From positions 4,487,001 to 4,551,000 of the forward strand of contig JAULSR010000001.1 in NCBI GenBank assembly GCA_030512295.1: 64,000 nucleotides of DNA, in the 5' to 3' direction. Both the position numbers and the translations under genes were made by a program. The stretch comes from Bombardia bombarda. Taxonomy: Eukaryota > Ascomycota > Sordariomycetes > Sordariales > Lasiosphaeriaceae. Shown in pieces: positions 42,796 to 52,007 of the stretch (positions within the stretch are counted from its first letter, which is position 1; each line of letters begins with the position of its first letter). The notes beneath the pieces are model-generated. The model worked only from the letters and a program-made list of their open reading frames with translations. It was not told the DNA's origin and did not search any database.

Positions 42796-43759
42796 TCAGA
42801 GTAGCTCAAAGTCGTCCACCTTGTCGCGATACTTCATGATGTTCTGCTTGATCTTGCTGCCAACTGTCCACGTGACGAAATCCTCCATACTCCTTGTTAC
42901 CAGGAAGGCTGGGTCGCGGATATCTTCAACTCCAACTCGGACATGCCCCTGTTCAATGAACTTGGTTGCAGCCTGAACAGTCTCGGCCATTCGCAGCCTT
43001 GTTCGCATCTGTGTTAGCTTGGATTCTCTGGAACAGACTACCGGAGAGACAAGAAAATATGAACGTAACATACCTTGTCATTACGACGGGCAGTCGCCGC
43101 CTCGCAAACGCGGATACTGTGACATTGTGCTCAACCTGGGACAGCTTGGACTTGGTCTGGCAGTTTCGGAGTCAGCCCAAACAACCCTCAGACCTGAAAG
43201 AGCAATGGATCACATACCGATAAGATGCCCATGTCATACAGCTTGTCTAGAAGCAACTCCTCATGTTTCCGTCTGACCTCATTGTCTGGGGGAAGAAGCT
43301 GGAAAGACAAAAGTCAGCATGCCCTACAACGAAAGTTAGACACAAATTGACTTACACTCAAACGGTGAGCAAGTTGCCGTAAGGACTTGAAGTTCTAGTG
43401 TTAGCTTCGTTGTGTTGCTTTACCACAGATTTGGATTGGTTCCATCAGGCACATCGACAGAGGGAAAACTCACACCACACATGCGGTTGTACTTGTGCTG
43501 TCCGGGGGTTAGTAAGAATCATTAAAAGGAAGGGGCATAAGAGACATACATAGTCCTCGGGCTTCTGGATCATGTACCGTCTGATTTGGTTGTCGCATCA
43601 ATACACAAAAGGTTCCGTGATAAGATGGAGACAGCAAATGTCCGTGGCGGATTCTTACCTTGCGACATCGTGATCGCGATGGTTGTTGTCTTGCTTATAG
43701 TTGATGAAATCTGTCTTGCGCAGGAGCTTCTGCTCGGCGAACTTGAGCTTGCGGACCAT
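42796..43759 (-). CDS. IMP3: IMP3, U3 snoRNP protein, seven exons
   Basis: Seven exons join in phase: 43659-43759, 43550-43580, 43474-43497, 43356-43385, 43218-43298, 43074-43156 and 42796-42997, giving 183 aa. The start is MVRKLKFAEQKLLRKTDFIN, then NNHRDHDVARRYMIQKPEDY, HKYNRMCGSLRQLAHRLSLL and PPDNEVRRKHEELLLDKLYD. The S4 RNA-binding domain follows (VSAFARRRLPVVMTRLRMAE, ATKFIEQGHVRVGVEDIRDP), and the C-terminus KYRDKVDDFELL closely follows yeast Imp3. Imp3 bridges U3 snoRNA and pre-18S rRNA in the nucleolar SSU processome. Three internal exons are only 31, 24 and 30 nt, so no long open frame reveals the gene. The last acceptor is AAG rather than the upstream CAG, required to stay in frame. 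It is head-to-head with bS18m. Confidence 0.93.
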
Positions 43760-44150
43760 CTTGGCTGTTCTTGCTGGTGTGGCTGTTGCTGTTGCACTTT
43801 GGCCGCGGTCGTGAAAGTGAGCAAGGTGAGTGAGTGTGTAGTAGCCGGTAGTCGTCTTGGTCCCGTCTTGCACGTTGAATCGAATACAGAAATTTTGGAG
43901 CGCAAACCTTTGCCCCACTTTGGTTAACTGCCTACCTAGTGTAGGTAAATTCGTTGCCTGCCGCAACCCCTGCTCGGCTACCTGCGCGTAGCAAACCTTA
44001 ATCACTTGGCCCCAGCTATCCCCAAGCTAATTTAAACGCCAGGCAGGGTGCGCTTCCCGTCACTGGACTCCCGATTCGGTGAGCGCTGAAAGGATATTCC
44101 GCCAAAAAGTCACCGGCCGTCAACAGCACCCGCCAAGACTCGAGACAGCC

Positions 44151-44189
<39 letters not shown>

Positions 44190-44272
44190 GGGCCGTCGCG
44201 AGATTGAGAGAGAGCTGAGATCGCGAGAGCTTGCCGCCTTCGCCTACAATACACCCCTCACCAGCCGCCATC
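43760..44272. promoter_or_regulatory. divergent promoter, IMP3 / bS18m
   Basis: 513 nt between start codons. The bS18m side carries a GCCA tandem tract (44151-44189) followed by purine-rich GAGAGAGAG. No defined box assigned. Confidence 0.4.
44151..44189 (+). repeat. (GCCA)9 microsatellite in bS18m leader
   Basis: 39 nt of perfect tetranucleotide repeat, 84 nt upstream of the bS18m ATG, likely in the transcribed leader. Confidence 0.9.
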
Positions 44273-45108
44273 ATGTCCTCCCGGCAATGGCTCTCGTCGG
44301 CATTCCGCCAATGCCGTACCGGTCTCCAATCTCAACTACCGCAGCAGCAAGCAAAGAAGTTTTCATCTACCCCTACAGACAGGCAAACTGGCAATAACAG
44401 CAACCCAGCCGCCAGCCTCGCCAGCCTGAACGACGTCTCCTCCACCCCAAAACCCAGTGTCGCCAACGCGGCCCTCTACAACATCATCGAAGAGAGCAAA
44501 GACAGGGAACAGCAGCTCTCTTCCTCCTTGTCAGGAGGCAACAACAACAACAGTAACATCAACAACTACAGCAATGCCAACGGCACCCAGAGAGGGAGGG
44601 GGATCATCCGCGAGGGCATCAAGGATCTGCGCGACACGACCGCCAAGGACAACTACATGCGCCAGATGCCCCGCCGGTGGCAGGTCGGCGACGTCTACGC
44701 CCCCAAGGACCTCGGCCCCGCTGAGATGAAGAAGTGGCGCAAGTTTAACGCGGGCACCAAGGGCGACATCATCGACACGCTGGGATACAACCCCCTCGAT
44801 AACTACCGGGTAAGAAAATGCGCAAAAAAAACAGGAACAGGACAAACACCTGACTGACACTCTGGAAATAAAATTAGAACTTTACCCTCATCGCGGAATA
44901 CACCACCCCCTTTGGCCGCATCAAGCACTCGGACGAGACGGGCCTCAGACCTGTCAACCAGCGCAAGATGGCCAAGACCATCAGGAGAGCCATCGGCCTC
45001 GGCATCCATCCTAGTGTCCACAGACACCCCGAGATCCTGCGCAAGCTCTCGCCCAACCTTCCCCGAGCCAATGTAGCCAGGAAGGTTGATCCCTCCAAGA
45101 TCATCTAG
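44273..45108 (+). CDS. RSM18: mitochondrial small-subunit ribosomal protein bS18m
   Basis: Exon 1 is 44273-44809 and exon 2 is 44878-45108 (GTAAGA...ATTAG, phase 0), giving 255 aa. MSSRQWLSSAFRQCRTGLQS is an Arg/Ser presequence. A disordered Asn/Ser-rich region follows at about 85-105. From about residue 115 comes the fungal S18 extension (RQMPRRWQVGDVYAPKDLGP, AEMKKWRKFNAGTKGDIIDT). The S18 core LDNYR|NFTLIAEYTTPFGRI and LRPVNQRKMAKTIRRAIGLG is split by the intron. The core motif, ending HPEILRKLSPNLPRAN, is typical of yeast Rsm18 homologues. It is a component of the mitoribosome small subunit in the matrix. I chose the ATG at 44273; the upstream open codons start with no ATG. Confidence 0.93.
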
Positions 45109-45574
45109 AGGTGAGGGCGACATGTAGAGATATGTAAGGGAAAATGAAAGAAAGCTTCAAAAACATCCTCACCAGTGGGGATACTCGAGACCGGGATGAG
45201 ATGGAATACTACTCTCCCGATGACTTACCTTGTACAACAATCATTGTACATTAGCGCAGTATATAGAAGGGAGGTAGGTAGGTAATGTACCTATACCCAC
45301 TAAGAACTTTGCATTCTATTACCGTGTAATCTTCATGTATATGTTCATATATGTATGTGTATATCATACTGTACAAGACAGACAACCCCTGTGTATGCCT
45401 GCCTGCTGTCCATCCATTTTATCTTGTCCAAATGTACAAACTTTAGATGACATGACCGAAAAGAAAACACCATCGCCCTCCCTACATACCTTAGAACTAC
45501 ATCACCTTATATACATGACACGCACACAGCCCCCAAATGTGACTTGTGTGGCGGCGACGACAACCTGTTCTTGA
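45109..45574. other. convergent 3' intergenic region
   Basis: 466 nt between bS18m and CIA84 stops. Contains TAGGTAGGTA at 45275-45284 and AT-rich sequence. No gene seen. Confidence 0.4.
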
Positions 45575-48179
45575 TTATGCCTTCATGTTCCTTTCAATAT
45601 TAAACATGCTGCCCGACAACTTCATTGTCTGACCCTTGCTCTCCAGCTGGGTCCAAAGCTCGGGGTACTCCTCCTTGACAAAGTCCACAAAATTCTGTCG
45701 TTTGTCGTGCCATTGGAGGGCATTGTAAACGATCCCAATCCTACATAACATCACCAGATCAGTCATGATATCAACAAGCAAAAAAGGGGGGAGGAGAAAC
45801 ACAAAAGAACTCACATCAACGAACTGGGCAAATACCCAACCGTAGTCCCCATCCTCCTCATCAACTGCTTCACCTCATCCACATACCCATTCCCCGCCAG
45901 CGCCCCCAGATACCCCCAAACACCTTGGGCGGCACGTCCAGATCCATGCTCAACATCTTGCGCCAGATCGGCCTCGCCTGCCTGTCCCCAAACGGCAACA
46001 ACTCACACACATAGAAAACAATCGCCAAACTGTTATACGATGGCCCCTCGGCCGAGTTCTCGATCCCGCTCCAGAACCCCATCGCCGTGTCCGCGTCCCC
46101 GCACGCCGCGTACGCCAGCATCAGCGCGTTGACCACCCGCGTCGTCAGCTGCACCGTCGTGTCCATCTTGAGCATGTTGTGCACCATCTGCAGGCTCTCG
46201 GCGTGCGGGTGCCTGCCCAGCCCTTCGAGGCAAGCGACGTACAGGTCCGCGTCGGGCCGCTGCGCCATGTTGGCGTGCGCGCGCATGTGCCCGAAGATGT
46301 AGCACGCCATGTCGGGCCGCTTGCGCGCGAAGAAGGCGTGCATCAGCCGGATCCGGTCCTCGGGGTCCGTCTCGGGGAAGAACTGGCGCAGCAGCGCGTA
46401 CGCGTCCCAGACGCGCGCGGTGCTGACTGACGTGTCGAGGATGTAGTCGACGAACGCCCGGCGCACCTTTTCGCGCTCCTCGAAGCTGTACGAGACCGTG
46501 TGCAGCGAGAGCGTGTCGATCACGTCGAGCTGCTGGTCGCCGCGCAGGAGCGTCATGCAGAGCGACACGATGGTCTCGGGCTCGAGCGGGACGCGCCGCT
46601 GCTCCAGCTCGCCCGTGATATCCAGGATGCGCTCCGTGTCGGCGGGCTTGTTGTTGTTCTTGGCCGCCGCGGCGCAGAGGGTGCGGATGTACTTGTTGAA
46701 GACGGACACGTCGTCGACGCTCGAGGGCGTCCAGATCTCCTCACCTTCAAAGTTGCGGAGCTTCTCGTAAACGGCGTGCGCGCCGCTGATGTCGTTGGCG
46801 TCGAGGCGGTAGTCCATTTGTAGGACGTAGGTTGACGTCTGCGGCGCTATGCCAAAATCCGCGCCGAGGGAGAGGAAGCGCTCGGCAAGATAGGGGCTTT
46901 TCTTCTCGATGGCCGCTATGATTAGGGTATCGATGAGATCGGCGTCAGGCCGCACGTTTGATCTGACCTCTTCTTGGTTATGTTGCACCATGGTCGATAT
47001 CATCTGCTTGACCCCCTCGACCCCTTTATCCATGACAAGAACGGCCCAGTGAAAGATGGTGTCCCACCGGGCCTTGCTCGGATTTCTGTTGATCAACCTT
47101 TCAAATATGGGATTAAGCCATTCGGCCTCATCGTTGCGCACAGCAAACCTCGACAACTCCATGTAGGTTGGGATGGTGGGAATAAGGTGACTTGACTTTA
47201 GCGGCTTGTCGGCCCAGTGTTTTGTTTCCTTCACCCTACCCCGTGCCGCGTAGAATTTGACGAGGCATTCTTGTATAGCAGGAGTGTAGCCGACACCGGC
47301 TTCCTCGGCCCGCCGCTGCTCGTTGAGAAGCTCTTGCTCTCGACCCTCCTTGGCAAGCCCCCTCATGACCATAGTGTGCAGTGACATGTCTCGTTTTGTC
47401 AAGCTCTCGTCCTTGGGACGCCGATTTGGGCACTCTGAAGCCGTCGATTGCAAGTGTTCTCCAACGATTCCTGATGCTTCCATTGAAGCTCCGTACTGTG
47501 TCAAGGCCGAAATATATCGCTTGAAATCTTTGTCGGCAGGTGTATCAGGAGAAGGCACGTCAGCCGGGTTGACGTCGTTATCGGCATCGACATCGGTATT
47601 GTCCGGGCTGTAAATGTCTGGTGTGCTCAAGTCTCTTCGTTGAATCTCTTGGTAGACAAGCTTGGCGAGCTCCAGGTGATGCTCAGTCGGCCCCCTTGGA
47701 GGCTTTGCCACGATCTCCATTGCCAGCCGTAGGTCTTCGAGGGTCAGGTCGTCGACGTCATGTTCGGACGGGGCCTCAACAAGATGGGTGAGCAGGCGTA
47801 GGGTGAGAAAGGCCTGAGTTGTGTTTAGGGCCTTTTGGTGTTGTTGCTTGTAGCGGAGAAACTGGCGCAGGCCGTGAATCAGGTCAGCTCGGGGCGGGGG
47901 GCGGCCATTCTCGGTCTCGGTAGCCCTGAACTGGAGCAGATCGGTGTAGCCGGGCTCGATCTCGGGCTCCTTGACGGAGCGCGGGGCCTTTTGGAAGACA
48001 CCGAAGAAGGTCCTGCGCGAGGGGCGGCGGATGACGAGGCAGTGGGCGGGTGCAAGGTGCACGTCCAGACGCGGTCGGAGGGCAGTCAGAGAGGCCGGTG
48101 ATGAAGAACATGGCCGCACCAAGTAGCCATAGCCGGCAAGCAGTCGACGGTAGGCATTGCGCGTCAGCTGCGACCGCAT
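45575..48179 (-). CDS. CIA84: CIA84-like complex I assembly / PPR protein (one-base frame break)
   Basis: Exon 1 is 45815-48179 and exon 2 is 45575-45740 (GTGAGT...GTAG, phase 2). The start Met at 48179 reads MRSQLTRNAYRRLLAGYGYL, an Arg-rich presequence; RRTFFGVFQKAPRSVKEPEI and EPGYTDLLQFRATETENGRP then match the complex I intermediate-associated protein 84 family. Helical PPR-like repeats fill the middle (YVLQMDYRLDANDISGAHAV, YIFGHMRAHANMAQRPDADL). The C-terminus (YVDEVKQLMRRMGTTVGYLP, YNALQWHDKRQNFVDFVKEE) is reached only by adding one G to the five-G run (C at 45913-45917 on the plus strand). This makes the coding length an exact multiple of three (843 aa). CIA84 acts in the matrix as a chaperone for the complex I membrane arm in Neurospora. 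Family assignment is by overall resemblance. Confidence 0.85.
45913..45917. other. homopolymer at frame break in CIA84 gene
   Basis: Five C on plus strand; six restores KVFGG to YLGALAGNGYVDEVK. Confidence 0.6.
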
Positions 48180-48649
48180 ATCGTCGAAGTCGTCGAAGTC
48201 GTCGAAGTCGTCGGTGATGTCGGCGCCAGGAGGAGAGGGGGGATTCGTAGTGGATGGGCGAACTATAGTTCGTTTGGCGATCTGTGCATGTTGAGATGTT
48301 GTTCTGTGACTGGGGAGTCGGGAGTTGCCCACGTGCAGTCGCAATGGCACTCGTTATTCTGGCAAGCTTGAATGCCGCCTCATCGACTTTGAGCTTTTCG
48401 ATTGATGACCTCAATTTGCTGTCCCGAAAAGCTGTTGTGGAGCACTGTCAACTGCTTCCTAGTCCAGTGCAACGCTAGTCCAGATTGAACCGTTTACTAC
48501 CCGTTCTGGTTAGTGTGTATGTGGGGATCACTTGGCAGGTGGAGGGCCAAACTCCAAGTCATTACCATAAGGTAGTTTTCTAAAATACAGCAAAAATACA
48601 GCAAACCATTATGCCAAACCAGCTTAGCTAACTGTAATTGCCCACTCAC
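48180..48649. other. leader of CIA84 gene and 3' flank of MTQ1
   Basis: Directly upstream of the CIA84 Met lies a 9-nt tandem repeat (48181-48213). The rest shows no gene. Confidence 0.4.
48181..48213 (+). repeat. TCGTCGAAG tandem repeat (3.7 copies)
   Basis: Perfect 9-nt repeat immediately before the CIA84 start. Read in the CIA84 frame it would encode DDF repeats, so translation could begin further upstream in an open frame reaching 48350. No ATG-initiated presequence is improved by that, so I place it in the leader. Confidence 0.75.
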
Positions 48650-49913
48650 CTACTCATCACCCTGGCACAGGTAAACCGACCGCCCTTCCCCTGAGCCCCG
48701 GATGCGGATCTGACGACCACGACCCGGACCTCCTTCACTTTCACCCCCCACCCCGCTGCTGCCTATCCTCCGGCGCTGGAATGCTGGGTGCGGCTCGTCT
48801 CGCCATATCTCCACGTCGGTGTATAGGCGGCTCAACATGGCGTCCTGGCACACTATAGTCACTACCCGCACGGCCTGTTCCTCATCGCCCACTTCTAGCA
48901 GAATGCGCCGGGGCTTGAGCGTCTTTGCTATCTCGAGCAGACGCGCGTAAAAGACGTCCTCGGGCGCGCAGTTGTACCTGGCGCCCATGCCCAGATGATC
49001 GGGATGCTTTTGTAAGTGGCGGCCGGGCACCAGGGCGAGTTTGGGCTCGTAGTTGCGCACTGAACGTGATGTTTGCTGCGCGAAGAACTTGTGGGAGATG
49101 TAGGGCGGGTTACTGATCATGACGTCCCATTTCTGGTCCGTGAGTGTCTTTTCTATGTGATCTTCGGAGAAGAGGTCGGCCTGGCGGAAATGAGTTGATT
49201 GCTGCGTGTTATGATGGGGCAGCTTGTTGAGATGTATGTTATGACGAAGGTTCTCGCGCGCCAGAGAGATTGCCTTGGGTGAGATGTCCAGCCCCAGCAC
49301 GCGGAGAGAAGGGCAGGTGGGCTGGAGACTCGAGTATAGCTGTAGCGCGATGCAGCCACTGCCGGAACAGAAGTCTACGACGTTCATGGAGGTTTGTTGT
49401 GTTCCTTCTCCAGAGGAGGAGGGTTGGGTGCGGGAACGTCTCTCGGCTAGAATAATGCGTGCTAGCTCAACGGTGTAGGCCTCTGTCTCGGGTCTTTATT
49501 TATTGAACAAGGAGTTTATTATCGTCAGAGGAAAAATTGTTTCCGGCTTGCTGATGGGGATGCAATGATGGGTAGTGAAAATGCTGCCCCCTTTGACCCC
49601 TTTTTCTTACATACCTGGGAATCAACACGCCGGGCCGGCATTTGATCTCGAGGTTGCCAAACGGCTGGTTGCCGAGGACATACTGGAGAGGCACGCCCTT
49701 GGCACGCCTCTCACAGAGTTGCTGTAGGCGTAGAAGAGCTTTAGGATTCTCGGCGTTCACTGAGGTGGTCAGAGGAGATAGCGAGAGGTGCTCGCGGATC
49801 CATCGCAGCTCGTTCAAAGACGAGGGCAAGTCTCTGCATGCCCGCAACAGCTTTGCGGCGAGCGGCGAGATTTGACCAGCTCTCCAGAATAGAGAAGGCC
49901 GGAGTCGAGGCAT
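48650..49913 (-). CDS. MTQ1: HemK/PrmC-type glutamine methyltransferase (mitochondrial MTQ1)
   Basis: Exon 1 is 49615-49913 and exon 2 is 48650-49493 (GTATGT...AAAG, phase 2), giving 380 aa. Exon 1 has an N-terminal helical region and LPSSLNELRWIREHLS, then GVPLQYVLGNQPFGNLEIKC and RPGVLIPR. Exon 2 continues RPETEAYTVELARIILAERR, so RPGVLIPRPETE, the conserved PrmC block, is restored across the intron. The SAM site is VDFCSGSGCIALQL and the catalytic NPPY motif is ISNPPYISHKF at about residue 227. This family methylates the glutamine of the GGQ motif in peptide-chain release factors; the mitochondrial form is Mtq1. The tail is Gly/Arg-rich (GGPGRGRQIRIRGSGEGRSV). The acceptor AAG is less usual than YAG. 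Confidence 0.9.
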
Positions 49914-50487
49914 CCTGATTCTGTGGCATCAGAGTAGATGTACTCTCGTTGCGCTCACATGCACAGTCTTTGCGCCAGCGCCAAGACCTTGAGACTTCGT
50001 CAATCATGTAGTTCGTATTTGAGGTGAGAGAGAGGCACAAACCTGCTGGAGAGTGAATTATTGACCGCGGCAGTACTACTAGCCCATTTCTTGCCAGTCC
50101 TCCACAGGACAGTTATGGGCGATTGATACTGATAGGAATTTGGAAATAGGTTTAGGACGAAGCTGTTCGACTGAATGACTTTCAAAGTGAAGAAGATCTG
50201 AGGTACGGCGGTGCTTAAGGAGCTAAGCTGGATAATATTATACCGGGGCGCGCACGCAATAACCACCATGCCAAAATTCACCCGAAATTAAGTCTAGGCT
50301 TGCAAATACAGGCTACCCAGCGCGTGTCATTGAACAATTTGAACCTCGTAAATCCGAGCTCAAAGAAGTGACATCCGAGCACCAAGCTCTTGATCGCCAT
50401 GTACTTAATGGTACTGTTAACCTACCCATCGACGGCCGCCTTTATTTTGCAACTCAAGAGGATGCGCATAACTCTTGATTACATATT
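49914..50487. promoter_or_regulatory. divergent promoter, MTQ1 / AIM32
   Basis: 574 nt between two mitochondrial-protein start codons. AT-rich close to the AIM32 ATG. No specific element assigned. Confidence 0.4.
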
Positions 50488-51675
50488 ATGTTATTAAATC
50501 AGTTAATAAGAGGAGCACGACGCGCACAGGCCTTGGCCCCGCGACGAGCGCTGGGGACCAAGACCGGCAACACCAAAAAGCCCACATTCCCAACGATAGA
50601 CGCCTGTCCATCACCAACATGCGCCTGTGCGCCAACACCAGCCATGCCTGAGGGCTTCGAGATAGACCACAAGACACCCATCAACGGTCTCATCTCAAAC
50701 TACGCACAGCATGTTCTCATATGCACGGGCAAGGATGACTGGCCATCGCGCATTGAAGAGGACAGCAGCGGCGATAACCTAGCTGCCGACCTGCGCGAGC
50801 TCATCGGCCGCGGTGGCGTATTCAGCGATGTGAGTTTTCACGCAATGATGAAGGCAGGATTAGTTAGTTAGTTTGGCGCCTCCTTGCTGATGGTAAGTGT
50901 GTGTGTGGGGTTTCCACATTTTTCATTGTAGCCCTTCCACAACGTCTCAGTCTTGAACGCATCTTTTGCGTCGTCTACCCAGTCACAACGCCCCGAGATG
51001 CAGACCACGTCGGCCTACTTGCTCCCCCAGTTCAAGTATGTGCCATACCTGCCGCGGGTCTCATTTGACAGCGTCGAGGCCTTGGTCAAGGGGTATCTGC
51101 TGCCCGAGAAGCTGCATGCCATGCACGATGGCCTCTCGCCCATCCACAAGGACAGGCTGTTGCGCAAACCCGCCTACCAGAGCCTGTTGTATGGCGTGCG
51201 CGATGTCAAGGATGTGCTTGTGCTTATATGCGGGCACGGGGGGCGCGACCAGAGGTGTGGCATCTACGGCCCGTTGCTGCGCGACGAGTTTGAGGCGAGG
51301 CTGCCCGAGATGGGAGTGGATGTCTTGACGGGGCCGGTTGAGATAGAGGAGGCGCCACCAAATAGTCTACCTATCACAAGTGCGAATGCGGATGCGGCGG
51401 CGTCGGGTGGTGGGTGGTCGTCGTCTGCTCGTGTTGGGCTGATCAGCCATATTGGAGGACACAAGTTCGCCGGGAACGTCATAATCTATCTCCCGCCACA
51501 TCAGAAGACGGGCGAGGGGGCACCGCATCCTCTGGCTGGGCATGGGATCTGGTATGGCAGAGTCGAGCCGAAACATGTCGAGGGCATTGTGAGTGAGACG
51601 ATCCTCAAGGGGAATGTCATCTCGGAGCTCTTCAGGGGAGGCATCAAGCAGGATGGTGAGATTTTAAGATTATAG
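50488..51675 (+). CDS. AIM32: AIM32-like mitochondrial thioredoxin-fold [2Fe-2S] protein
   Basis: Exon 1 is 50488-50829 and exon 2 is 50932-51675 (GTGAGT...TGTAG, phase 0), giving 361 aa. MLLNQLIRGARRAQALAPRR is a mitochondrial presequence. The sucrase/ferredoxin-like (Apd1/Aim32) domain contains the atypical cluster ligands: Cys214 and Cys223 in ICGHGGRDQRCG (C-x8-C) and His287 and His291 in HIGGHKFAGNVIIY (H-x3-H). FNHV-like PFHNVSVLNASFAS and the terminal GNVISELFRGG are family blocks. In yeast, Aim32 acts in mitochondrial redox quality control of imported proteins. A Cys-rich N-terminal patch (DACPSPTCACAPTPAMPEGF) precedes the domain and may add redox sites. All four cluster ligands are present. 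Confidence 0.92.
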
Positions 51676-52007
51676 ATTTGGGTATTGAGATTTGTCTGTA
51701 TATCACTTGATCTGTAAATTCATAAACCTTCCTCTCAGCAAGACCCTCTCAGCAGTCTTGCTGCAGAGTCCAACAGCTTGGTTGATGCCGTCACCTTATG
51801 TCTCTAAGCCCATGCAAATCAAAGTGTTTTCTCCATTGACGGGGTAGAGACCCGTTTTATGCATACATGTAACTAAACATCTCACAAACGAACCTCTAAC
51901 TTTCCCTTTACACGGCTGGCACCTGAAGGCACTTATAAGAACATCAACCTTATTTTATCCCAGGGTTTTGCAAGTGCGGTCCAGGATTGGGTGGAAATGA
52001 CAACGAG
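51676..52007. other. intergenic, promoter of CYC2-like gene
   Basis: 332 nt between tandem genes; AT-rich, no gene seen. Confidence 0.4.
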
